From assembly GCA_036940085.1 (NCBI GenBank), contig JALLBK010000203.1:1-27180 (forward strand): DNA of 27,180 nt. The letters are read 5' to 3'. The notes below the pieces were generated by a model, which saw only the letters and a list, made by a program, of their open reading frames with translations, had not been told where the DNA came from and ran no database searches. This stretch comes from Discostella pseudostelligera (lineage: Eukaryota; Bacillariophyta; Thalassiosirophyceae; Thalassiosirales; Thalassiosiraceae). The position numbers were made by a program, and so were the translations under genes. Below, piece after piece: positions 10,204-20,600 of this stretch; the first letter of the stretch is position 1; every line of letters begins with the position of its first letter.

Positions 10204-10674
10204 GATATTACTTGATTTGATTGAGGTATTATGATGTGATTGGTCGGCATCGCTTGCCCGTGTTTTGGACGAAACGCGAGCGAGGCGACTGGATGGAGAG
10301 GACCGCCCGGAGTCAGAGCGGACACTGTGACGTCACGCAGAATTGAAGTCTGAGTCAGATAGACTACCACGTGGAAGTGAAAATCACCTTGCCACGTGGA
10401 AAGGTGCTACGTCCTTGACTCACCCTGCGGCGTGGAATAGGCTGCACGCTACTACGATCTACTACGATACAGGTTACTAACTACTCTCTACTCAGTATTC
10501 ATTATTCTGATTGATAAGATACTCTCTGATGAGGAGGTTGTAAACATCGAGCATCTCCATTCTTGTGACATACATGAGATAAATAATCAGTTACTTACAC
10601 CATCTCCTTGTTTTGTACAATCTACAATCTTAATTATTTCAAGGCAATGCAGACATCTCGTTCACAACAGCTCA
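10204..10674. promoter_or_regulatory. Promoter region of cytochrome gene A with clustered bZIP/bHLH-type motifs
   Basis: Between the start of gene A and the stop of gene B, both on the minus strand. Within 100 bp it contains a TGACGTCA palindrome (10328-10335), TGAGTCA (10351-10357), two CACGTG palindromes inside CCACGTGGAA (10368-10373 and 10393-10398) and TGACTCA (10416-10422). These are textbook bZIP and bHLH binding sequences, 125-220 bp upstream of the start codon. Factor identity is not known. No coding sequence seen. Confidence 0.5.
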
Positions 10675-12961
10675 TCAAAGAATCCTCGAGTAAGAACACC
10701 ATGTCACCATTAATGTGCATCCGAAACTAAATAATAAATAATTGGAGCTCGTGAATGTAGAGGCACTAGAACGGACACTGGTAGTAGTAAACTCAATTTT
10801 CGACTCTTCCACACTACTTTCACTTGTTTGTTCCCCAAATTGAATAGTCGTCCAATCCTTAGTCGACCCGGTGGTATAGTATCCCGAATTAGTCCAACCA
10901 CGTTCTTCCGTTTCGTATGGATCCTGTAGATGATATGTCAAAAAAGTAAGAGACGCAAGAAATCACGCTGTAAGAGGAACACGATGGAAGCATCGTCACG
11001 AAGGTTGCAAACCAAGAGGACACGCTCACCCAAAATGAAAATCCAAAGTCTACAGATTGGCCCTCCTCAAACTGTACATCCGTCTTCGTCGAATCCGTCT
11101 TCAACGGTCTTGACACTTCAAACACCCACTCATCGACACTACTCATATCTAAATCACCAATATAATATTCCTTCGTTTCCGCACGAGCATACACACCATA
11201 ATGTACGGCTTGGAATGGATCAGTAGCATCCATACCAGCATACATGGTCAAATAGCCAGGGCCGCCAGGATGTGTAGGAGCAAAGTCGGTAAAGTCATAC
11301 ACTTTATTTTCGAGTACCATCCATAGATCGAATTCGCTGTTGTGTTTGCGTACTTCGGCCATGGTGATGAAAGTAGTAGTGGTTGTCGAGTCGTTTTCAG
11401 ATGAGGATTCCTCCGTGGTGGATTCTGATGATGACGACGACCTATCTTCACTACTAGCTGTCAAATTGAAATGCATCCAAGCACCCTCCCATTCACTATC
11501 ACCACCATTCGCATCATCGGCATCATCATCATACCGACAGTCGAGTGTTACCGAATACTTATCGTCAATACTAGTACTACCACTGCTACTTTCTTGAGAC
11601 GACAATAACTGCCAATCGACCTTGTAATCCTCGCACGAATCCAGTGCCGTAGTGCAATCGTTGGCCGAAGGACAGCCCCCCTATGTTGGTAAAAGTAGTA
11701 GAAATGTGTACAATAAGCAACACACATGACAATCGTTACATCATACCATTCCTCGCCTATTCTTCCACCACCAAACTACACTTACCATATTGGACAACGA
11801 TGCCTCCGTTCCCAACTTAAAAATGGTCGAAATTGCAGCATTCATTTGCATTTCCTCTCCCACACCAAACCTTCCTGGCACGTGAAATACAAAGTATACC
11901 TTCTCATCATCATACACACATTGCATTTGCACTGCGCCATTCCCATAAGGATACGATTTTGTTGGGTCCGTAGAAGAGGTTAAAGGAAGATCATAGACGG
12001 TAATATTAGTCCATTCGTCGGCAATGCCATCAAGTGTGGGTGCTGGAATTTCTTCATCCGAGGAGGTGAGGAGGGAAGTGCATTGAATAGGACCAGTGAG
12101 AGGCAGTGCCTTCTCGTAGGATGGTTTGGGTGTGGGTGCAATGGATGGTTGGTCCACTGCCAAAGTTGATGGAGTGGTAGTCTCCGCAGTATCAGTTTCA
12201 GTAGTGGCAGGAGCAGTAGTGAGTACAGATGGACTGAGCGAAATAGTAGGCGTCAACGATGTCGGTGGTAAGGAAATCGACGGAGCTATAGTTTCACCAT
12301 CGAGAGCAGGTGTTGGTTTCTTGGTTTCGGTGGGTTTCTTGGTAATTAGTGGAGTTGGTGCTTTGGTTACTACATCGAGATTATTCTTTGGTGGTATGGA
12401 TGGTGATGGTGTGACGGAGGGAGCATCTGTTTTTGATTCTTCTTCTTCTTCTTCCCCCGTTTCGTCAGACATGCTTTGTACCGTCGATGGGCTGATCGTC
12501 GGGCTCAGAGAAGTAGATGATGGTGATGCCGATGCCGTATCGGCAATTTCTACACTCGTTGGAGCCGCCGTAGTGGCCATCCCTGGCTCACCCGGAAATA
12601 TCAACACGGAGATATCGCACCATAGCCGCTCTTGCACACCTGGCAAATCTGTCGTGGCCATCTCTGCATCGGCAGTACTACCAGTACCAAAGTATCCATT
12701 GTCACCCTTTAGGAAGCATCCCTTGGTTGCATACTCGCCAACATAAAATCCTCCGGGCAGTTCCAAGTCAAGGCTTTCATATTGTCGTTTACATTGTTCG
12801 GCGGTGACACAGACCGTCATAGTAGCGGTAGTGGCAGACGTCGACGTCGGTGCATCTACAGCGTCTTGGGCATGGACGCCGTCCAAGCCACCACCAAGCA
12901 CCAGCAGGATAGCAGTGACGGCGGGAGACGCGAGGCGGAGAGCGGCGTTAAAGTTCGTCAT
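10675..12961 (-). CDS. Secreted, membrane-anchored putative cytochrome B: paralogue of A with added Cys module and Ser/Thr/Pro stalk
   Basis: Three exons: 12961-11786, 11680-11030, 10923-10675. The introns (105 and 106 bp, GT-AG, phase 0) sit at exactly the same codons as in the neighbouring paralogue. Product 691 residues from the ATG at 12961, whose product starts with a clean signal peptide (RLASPAVTAILLVLGGG, then VHAQ). An in-frame ATG at 13054 would add 31 residues ahead of it and is less likely. Residues 50-115 form a small Cys module (TVCVTAEQC, TKGCFLKGD, LPGVQERLWC) of a type common in diatom secreted proteins. Residues 130-285 are a Ser/Thr/Pro-rich, probably O-glycosylated stalk with SLSPTIS-type units. 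Residues 290-460 and 572-650 are the split EB_dh/DOMON-like domain (LDGIADEWTNITVY, VYDDEKVYFVFHVPGR, EWEGAWMH, EWVFEVSRPL, VDFGFSFW). The b5 domain is at about 496-568, with axial His candidates H529 (HPGG) and H552. A hydrophobic C-terminus (YLLFSFGCTLMV) should anchor it. Confidence 0.8.
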
Positions 12962-13526
12962 GATCGATGCAATGATGAGGGCAATAAGCGATAATGAATG
13001 CTGCAAGTGCATTAGATACAAGCAATAGCATAGCAAATCATCGGCATTCAGCATTCATTGTCCAACTACCAACAGATACGGTCTAACAACATGGGGCGGA
13101 GTCCACGTCATGCCGACGTAGGAAGTCAGGATGAGTCATTGTGACTTTTTCCACGCGCGCCCGCTCGGAAGTGGCCGATTCGTCGATTTGAAATTCTTTG
13201 TACTAATTCCGATGTGATAGTGAGAAAGGGACAAATTTATTTGAGAAAGAGACATTTCGCCCGCCAAATCCGAATGATTGAAAAAATAGCGGGAAGCATT
13301 TGGCGAAAATGGCGGGAAGTGGAGGCAGCCGACGCCACCGCCCGCCCGACCGCCGACCTCGCTCGACCTCACATTCACCATGGCTGCCGACCCGGTCGTA
13401 GTACAACCATGGACATGGCTTCATATTCATATGGCTAGGGCATTGCGTGTCCGAAGGTTTGTCGCAGTTGGACCTTTGGCGGGTGAATAAATACTTCCCC
13501 AACCATTCGATGTTGTTTGTGATAAT
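12962..13526. promoter_or_regulatory. Divergent promoter with E2F-like cluster and bZIP site
   Basis: Head-to-head region between cytochrome gene B (minus) and the membrane-protein gene (plus). CCACGTCA at 13103-13110 and TGAGTCA at 13132-13138 lie on the gene B side, echoing the promoter of gene A. Between 13255 and 13320 there are four E2F/DP-like elements: TTTCGCCCGCCAAAT (13255-13269), TAGCGGGAAG (13287-13296), TTTGGCGAAAA (13299-13309) and GGCGGGAAG (13311-13319). E2F sites usually mark cell-cycle-controlled promoters; that use here is inferred. Confidence 0.5.
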
Positions 13527-15583
13527 ATGACGACTGCGACATGCTCGATGAACAGCTTTGATGAAATGTTGCAGCAGCAGCAGCAGCAGCAGCATCGGCA
13601 ACTACACCGACAGCACCGTCATGACAATAATCGTCAACGGAGGCAAAGACGAAATGGATTCCATCGATCCATATTAACATCAACGACAACAATAGCAGCG
13701 TTGACGACAGCGTTGCTATCACTACAGATGACAATGACGACTACTTATGCTCACACAGATGCACCAACAACAATTTCACAAAATCATTGTTTACTTCCAG
13801 ACGGCAATGCATGCATCAATTCTACATCCTCATCATTCAATTTACAACCTTCTTCTGAAAGTCGAGGTGGGAGGAGACATTATCACTGCCGCGGAGGAAG
13901 CACTAGCACACATGACAATGATTTGAATGAGGAACTTCAGCAGCAGCAAAATCACCAGAGCACATCAGAAAAAAGCGAGCATCATCAGCATGGAAAACAT
14001 GTTCTGCCCAAAGCAGCAAGAATTGTCATTGAATTCGATACACATGCAATGAGTGCTGGTGTTCCACAAAGGGACATTACCATTCGCAATAGAATTGGAA
14101 ATAGAATAAGGAGAGGAGCTGATGATAATGAGTGGAGACGGCGAAAACAACTAACACAAACGACTATTCGACAATTTCCATCGCTATCCATATCGTTCGA
14201 TGCCAACCCTACAACTTCGTCCAACGCTCTCCATGTTGGCCAACCGACCACACAACACCCTCCTCCTAATGTAGTACCACCACTATCACCCATTCCAACT
14301 GCCCTTACCCTCCTAATTCAAACAGCCTCCCTCCTACCACCACTCATCCTCGCACGTCGGTCACTCAACTTCACATGGACGGCCATTGTTGATTACTTCC
14401 GTGGTCGGACTATCCGCACTACCTTCACCAAGCTGGAGCGTGCCTATTTGCGATACTATGAATTTCCCGCAGTGACGAGGGCCATTGCTCGCATTGGGAG
14501 CCAGATTGGTATATTGCTTGGGTTGAGTTGGGCAGTGCGATTATGGATGATTTGGGTTTGTAGTACTAGTGTTAGTAGCAATAACGTTTCGTGGCCAAGT
14601 ATGGTATTGGGAGTCACGGGCATTGGTAACCTGAAGTCGGTGGAAATGTTGAGTAGTGGTGACGCCGGAAGTGCCTTACTAGGACCAGGATTGAAAGTTG
14701 GTTTGCCCTGCCATCAAAGAGGAAAGGGTATAGCCTGGTTGTGTGGATTCATTTGGATTGGGGCGGTGGTGGGAATTGGCCACGCCTGTGCCATGGCGGT
14801 AAGTAGCATTTGCTAATTGACTCTCAATCACTTGCATTGCAAAAATGATATGATTACGTGTTCAGGTAATATCTAATTCTGTGTTCGCATCGATGTCGTT
14901 TCAGCTTTCTGTGTGGGGTGGACCACTCCGATTGCAAGCTACTGCTCAGCATGCCGAAAGTCCAAAAATGTTTTTGAGGCGAATTATTCATCATCCAATT
15001 ATTTGGTTAAAGGAACTAGAAGAGTGGAAATACTATTCATCGCTCGACCCCTTTCGTGGAACCGATAGAAGTAGCAATGGCACCTTCAATCCCGATCCAT
15101 TGTTGTTTCCGGCAACTTGGCTCCCATTGCGTTGGCTCCAGATATTCGCGCTGGCAAAAGCCTTTTCCACAAATCCATTGCAGTATCGATGGTGTTCCGA
15201 AGAGTGCGGGAAGGATATAATCTCAAGATTAATGAAGCAATATGTGGTGCAGTTGGCATTGGGTGACGAATGGCATCGTGTTTTCTTGGGTGAGAAGCGG
15301 ATTGGGCTGGGAATTATGGTCGTCGTCAGTTATTTCATAGGTAAGGTGGATGGGATATTGTTGCATATACTGTGCACGAGTCTTTTCTCACAGTAACTCC
15401 ATTGGCACAGCTTTAGTATGGATGGTAGTCACCACCTTTAAGCTCGATGGTGGAGCTGCGGCCATGCTCATACCCTCAGTTCTCGCTGCTATCATCTCTG
15501 TGGCCATGAATTTTATGATTTTCTGGAATCGATTAGGTACGAGGGAGCAAAGAAAGGCGCTGAATGCGATGGGATTAGCATAG
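13527..15583 (+). CDS. Multi-pass membrane protein of unknown function
   Basis: Three exons: 13527-14798, 14866-15340, 15411-15583, with GT-AG introns of 67 bp (phase 0) and 70 bp (phase 1). For the second intron a nearer AG (15393) gives an in-frame stop, so the AG at 15410 is used. Product 639 residues. The N-terminus is Gln/His/Arg-rich with seven Gln in a row, then a hydrophobic segment (about 49-68, TIAALTTALLSL) that could be a signal anchor or signal peptide, then a hydrophilic Gln/His/Ser-rich region to about 240. The rest alternates hydrophobic helices (ALTLLIQTASLLPPLIL, IGILLGLSWAVRLWMIW, IAWLCGFIWIGAVVGIG, LGIMVVVSYFIALVWMVV, MLIPSVLAAIISVAMNFMIF) with loops, including a conserved-looking TKLERAYLRYYEFPAVTRAI. 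I recognise no family. It converges on the acyltransferase gene with only 37 bp between the two stop codons. Confidence 0.7.
13571..13593 (+). repeat. CAG trinucleotide tract encoding seven Gln
   Basis: Seven CAG codons near the N-terminus of the membrane protein. A second Gln cluster occurs near 13938. Likely polymorphic in length. Confidence 0.85.
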
Positions 15584-15620
15584 ATTGATCTCGTTGGCTC
15601 GCATGGAAAGTCACTGCATT

Positions 15621-17306
15621 TCAAATGATCGACTGTGCACTGATCCTACTCCGACCCACGAGCAGCCCATCGGTAGGTTTGGAGATCATTACAAACTCTG
15701 GACCACTGGAAATTAATCCTTCAGATGAATGCATCGGGCCAACACTTTCCACATCCTGAGAGACATGACTTCTTCGGACAAGTGTGCCAACGATAGGAAA
15801 GGGCAGAAACTCAGGCTCTCTATTGCTCGGCATCATTCCCATCAACAAATTCCAGCAACCACGAAATCTACTTGGTTGTTCATCCTCATTGATGCATCTT
15901 CGGCTCCAATAATTGCGCGTACCATAAATCATCTCCCAATTCTTCTTCCAGCTCCCCGTCGAGTATGGATTATTCCATCTCGGATTTCTCTTCTTTCTAA
16001 AATTGCCATGGAATTCAATTGTTGTTTGAGCGCTCAACACCAGATACAAATGAAACCCACACAAACCTGTGACAGCCGCGGCGAGGCACAAACACATCAT
16101 GAAACCCAAGGCGACGGGAGTTCGCTCGCCGGGAGTAGGAATAAATGAATTCGATGCAAGGTGTCTTACAACAATACCCTTGGATGGCTTTTGGTAGACC
16201 CCACTTGCCCGTAATTGATCCTTGTATTCTGTTCCACCAAGCAACATGAATGCTGGATAACAGATCGCCGCACCATACCACAATGCAATACTAACAAACC
16301 AAAGGAAATTGAAGAAGTATCGGTAGTTAAAGTAACCAACACAGTTGAACATCCATGGACAATAATGGTCCATGTTCAACACAAGTCCTTTGGTAACATG
16401 ATCGTAATGGGAGCGCGGAGGTTTGGGTTGGGAAGAGTATCGACAATACCCCCACTCGATAGGCGAAAGTAGTTGCCAATTATGTATCTTTGGTAGCGTT
16501 ATTGCAGCGGTATTGTTTGTTGTGTTGGCCGTCAATATTGTTTGTGATTCTTCATCCCCATCATTCCTAGTAATTGACACAGTTGTTGCACTAGGATTCG
16601 CATTGCCTGTACCGTCACTCGAACGAGATGTATTCATCACCTCATCCCGCTTTCGCTGCACACGTTCATATATTTTCCTTTCGAAATTTATCTTGCATTG
16701 TAGCAACTCCTCTTCCGTATCCGGGTAATGAAATCCAGTAACCCCTGCCAGTTGTCGAACAACGTTATCATAACTTGGTCCAGAATTGGATGTGGAGACA
16801 CAGTAGTAATAATTGTAGAGAATGTTCACGAGGAAGAAGGAAACTATGGACGTGTGGAGGATTCCTATCGGAGTCAACAATGCAAGTAGTGTCGATGTAA
16901 TCTGTGATATTGGCGTCGAATTACCACCATCATCCTTGATAACATTAGAGTCTGCATCACTTGTATCTCTCACATTATCATTCTCGCCCTGTTCCTTCAT
17001 CAAGTACTTCTCCCAGTCCATTTGTGTAAGCACCCAATTATTCCCAGCCAACATGGGCAATATTATCGTGAAGTAAAGCCATGTCAATCCAGTAATGATT
17101 GTAGCGGCGAGAGTAATTAAAACTGGACCAAGGAGATACATGGCCCTGTCGGCGCAATGGAATATCATGGTCATGAACCGTAGGATCAACCGTCGATGAC
17201 ATGTTCGGAACTGTTGCCAGCTGGTGGGGATGAGAGAATGATGTTTGCACCTGTTACAACAGATGATGTGCGTCTTCCTTCTGGCATTGCTTTTACTTTG
17301 ATTCAT
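15621..17306 (-). CDS. DHHC-family protein S-acyltransferase, DHYC variant with degenerate Cys-rich domain
   Basis: Protein palmitoyltransferase family: integral membrane enzymes that pass an acyl group from their own Cys to substrate Cys. Single exon, 561 residues from the ATG at 17306. Membrane segments at about 57-80 and 138-165, then the Cys-rich domain at 288-330, then segments at about 331-355 and 398-425. The core reads NMDHYCPWMFNCVGYFNYRYF, so the catalytic motif is DHYC (313-316), as in yeast Akr1. The family hallmarks TTxE (TTIE, 428-431) and NPY (446-448, then GSWKKNW) are present. Most zinc-ligand Cys of the domain are replaced: C288 and H300 remain, but S291, D302, T305 and L308 stand where Cys is usual. 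The stop is 37 bp from that of the convergent neighbour. A GCC-rich upstream ORF overlaps the start. Confidence 0.85.
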   Translation of the reverse strand: MNQSKSNARRKTHIICCNRCKHHSLIPTSWQQFRTCHRRLILRFMTMIFHCADRAMYLLGPVLITLAATIITGLTWLYFTIILPMLAGNNWVLTQMDWEKYLMKEQGENDNVRDTSDADSNVIKDDGGNSTPISQITSTLLALLTPIGILHTSIVSFFLVNILYNYYYCVSTSNSGPSYDNVVRQLAGVTGFHYPDTEEELLQCKINFERKIYERVQRKRDEVMNTSRSSDGTGNANPSATTVSITRNDGDEESQTILTANTTNNTAAITLPKIHNWQLLSPIEWGYCRYSSQPKPPRSHYDHVTKGLVLNMDHYCPWMFNCVGYFNYRYFFNFLWFVSIALWYGAAICYPAFMLLGGTEYKDQLRASGVYQKPSKGIVVRHLASNSFIPTPGERTPVALGFMMCLCLAAAVTGLCGFHLYLVLSAQTTIEFHGNFRKKRNPRWNNPYSTGSWKKNWEMIYGTRNYWSRRCINEDEQPSRFRGCWNLLMGMMPSNREPEFLPFPIVGTLVRRSHVSQDVESVGPMHSSEGLISSGPEFVMISKPTDGLLVGRSRISAQSII

Positions 17307-17355
17307 TGTCAAAGAGAGCGGCGTCGGCGTCGGCGGCGGCGGCGGCCATGATCAT
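17293..17355 (-). promoter_or_regulatory. Upstream ORF overlapping the acyltransferase start
   Basis: An ATG at 17355 (with another in frame at 17349, in ATCATGG context) opens a 20-codon frame of mostly Ala and Asp from GCC/GAC repeats. It ends at TAA 17295-17293, 11 bases past the first base of the main ATG at 17306 and in a different frame. If it lies in the transcript, it would be expected to reduce translation of the enzyme. Confidence 0.4.
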
Positions 17356-17601
17356 GGCGAGACTTGTGATTGTGATCATTATTCAGGGCAGCCCTTCAAA
17401 ACTACACGTGGCAGGTATTTGGCGGGGGACATCAGTATGAACCAATTCAATACAATAAATGGGCTCCAATTGCTGATCGATGAATATTATTCATTAGGAA
17501 TTCATTATCAAACCAATCGTCGCTGGAATAACTATAAAAAGCTACAGAAGAGAGAACTAATCAAATTCTATTGCACATCAATTATAATTATTAGTTGCAG
17601 G
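17307..17601. other. Promoter region of the acyltransferase gene
   Basis: Lies between the acyltransferase start and the triple glycosyltransferase stop, both minus strand. Besides the upstream ORF it contains CACGTGGCA (17405-17413) and ATTTGGCGGGG (17417-17427), the latter E2F-like. The rest is AT-rich, as in 3' UTR sequence. No gene seen. Confidence 0.4.
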
Positions 17602-20600
17602 TCATGACTTTGATTGAAGATATTTCTCGGCATCGTATTTTTCCTCGCCACTCTTATTATGTGCGTCCTGCCAATACTTCTCCTCCTCTTTCACAATGCT
17701 TTGCCACAATTCATGTCGCTTACTTCGCACTTCATCATTCCTATAATAAATGGGCAAAACGCTGCTATCGGTGTTTGAGAAATCCAAAGCATCGTTACCG
17801 ACCCCGTTGGCGCAGTCTACTGCCAGCTGCAGATCTTCATGCAACTCCCAAATCGGCTTGTCCATGGCATCATGAGCTGCGTGTCCGTACGTGTGGTATT
17901 TCACATGAATTGCTTCTGCGCTATTAAAGTAGTTGTGGAAATGATATCCCGTGGGCGAACCATCTTTCATAGTAGGTTGGACTCCCAGCGACTCCATCTT
18001 CATGTCCGCTTCCGTCCACAGAGGATAGGTACCGTTGGCCGGATCTAGTCCGTTCTCGGCCCAATAGAGGGTAAAGTTGTTTACAAAATCCTCTGACTTC
18101 CCATACCCATGAATTCGCATACCGTGATGATCCTTGTATTCTCTTTTCGTTGAGGGGTGTAATGACGAATCGCCTACATTTTCAACGCATTCTCCTAAGA
18201 TTGCATCGGGATGAAACCATCGCCTATCCTTGGTGATGCAGTTGGGACTCGACTCCAGCACCAGGGTTGATGCAAAAACTTTTGAATTAAGACAATCTTG
18301 ATTGGGGCGGAATGCGGGTACGTCGCAAATTTGCATCGCCCTTAGATAGTCCCTGGTGAAAGTTTCATCGGCATCTGCTACAATACCGATATCATCTTCC
18401 CTCATTCCATTCATTACCCAGCGGTGCGAGTTTCCCTCCCTTTGCAAGAAATCAAGGAATAAATCGCTGTGCCCTCCATAAAGACCATCCACTGATGTGA
18501 CATAATAATCTACACTGACTTTTGACTTCGGTCCAAACATTTGATAGAGTGTGTTCAAATTCTTCGAGGGCCCGTCTGGATCATAATATTTCCATCTCTT
18601 GGGCTTCAAGCTGTGAGTCGAATTGCCCTCAATGAATGAGACGGTATGGAAAATATTGTAAGCCTCCGTACTGACCGCTCGAAGCACCTCCATACTGTCA
18701 TCGCCGACCATTGCTCCATAGAAGATACGACGACGTTTGGGATTATTCTCGTCCGAGATTTGATAGTTGTAGCGCGCACACCGTTCCTTCTCCTTTTTAA
18801 TGTCAATTTTATTGTCGTTGAGTAACTCCTGCTGGTCAGTTGTGAACGAAGGGTCGTAAGTATGATCAACATCTACTTGGTGGCTGTGCGGCCCAAAGAA
18901 GAAAGTTCCGTGCTCAACTTCAATATGTTTGAGCTGCTCCAACTCATACTCCATGGGATGGCGCGTGTCATTGCGTGATGTCTTAAAATCCTCCTTGTCC
19001 ATGGATGCAAGATACTTCGATACATCGTACTTGTCTGTTCTTTCTTTCATGTGATCGCTCCAGTATTCCTCCTCATCTTTCACAATGCTTTTCCAGTGTC
19101 CATGTCTCTTATTTCGAACCTCCTCATTCATGTAATATATTGGCATTACGCTGCTAATGGCTTCGGTGAATGGAACTGCTCTACTGCTTAAACCATGGGC
19201 ACAGTCAACTCCCAACTCTATATCTTCATGCAACTCCCAAATCGGCTTGTCCATGGCTTCATGATTTGCGTGTCCATACGTGTGGTATTTTACATGAATT
19301 GCTTCGGCGCTACTGAAATAATTGTGGAAATGATATCCCGTGGGCGAGCCATCTTTCATGGAAGGTTGTTCTGCCCCGCCTTCCATCTTCATATCCGCTT
19401 CCGTGTACAGTGGATAGGTACTGAACTCATCTAAACCGTATTCCGCCCAGTACTTAGAATAATTATTTGCACGAGAACCGTCAATGCGAAGACCATGCCA
19501 ATCCTCGTATTCTCTCATCGCATGCGGATGCAGTGAAGAGTTGCCTACATTCGCCATACATTCTCCTAAGATTGCATCGGGATGAAACCATCGCCTATCC
19601 TTGTCTACGCAGTTGGGACTCGACTCCAGCACCATGGTGCTTGCCAGCACTTTTGCATCGCGACAACTTAGATTGGGGCGGAATGCGGGTACGTCGCAAA
19701 TTTGCATCGCCCTTAGATAGTCCCTGGTAAATGTTTCATCAGCATCTGCTACAATACCGATATCATCTTCCCTCATTCCATTCATTGCCCACCGGTGCGA
19801 GTTTCCCTCCCTTTGCAAGAAATCAAGAAATAAATCGCTGTGCCTTCCATGGAGTCCAGTGACATTGGTGGAGTAATAATCCACGCTGACTTTTGACTTC
19901 GGTCCAAACATTTGATAGAGTGTGTTCAAATTCTTCGAGGGTGCAACTGGATCATAATATTTCCATTTCTTGGGCTTCAAGTTGTGAGTCGAATTGCCCT
20001 CAATGAACGAGACGGTGTGAAAAATATTGTAGGCCTCTGTACTGACCGCTCGAAGCACCTCCATACTGTCATCGCCAACCATGGCTCCATAGAAGATACG
20101 ACGACGTTTGGGGTTGTCCTCATTCAAGATTTGATACTTGTAGCGTGCACATCGTTCCTTCTCCTTCTGGACGTCGATAATTTCATCATCGAGCAATTCC
20201 AGCTGGGCAGTTGTGAACGAAGGATCGTATGTTGCATCAATCTCAACTTGGTGGCTGTGCGGACCAAAGAAGAATGTCCCGTGAGCGACCTCGATACGTT
20301 CGATTTCCTCCATGTCATACACCCTAGAGCGTTTTTCTTCACTATGTGAAGAATCGTCTGCCTCCTTTCCATCGTCCTTGTGTACATTCCAGAATGTCTC
20401 CTCATCTTTCACAATGCTTTTCCACAATTCATGTCGCCTACTTCGAACCTCTTCATTCATATAATAAATAGGTACAACGCTGCTGCTAGAGTCGGTGAAG
20501 GCCACTGCCCTACTGCTCAATCCATTGGCACAATCGACTCCCAACTGCAAATCTTCATGCAACTCCCAGATCGGCTTGTCCATTGCATCGTGTTTTGCAT

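Noticed and set aside
12126..12746. Plus-strand open frame of 206 codons rich in Val/Gly/Ser
   Set aside because: Antisense of the Ser/Thr/Pro-rich stalk of cytochrome B; repeat composition keeps the opposite frame open.
15351..15396. Extension of exon 2 of the membrane protein to the stop at 15396, or use of the acceptor ending at 15393
   Set aside because: The first reads intron sequence past a GTAAGG donor; the second gives an immediate in-frame stop. The acceptor at 15410 restores a hydrophobic helix and a long frame.
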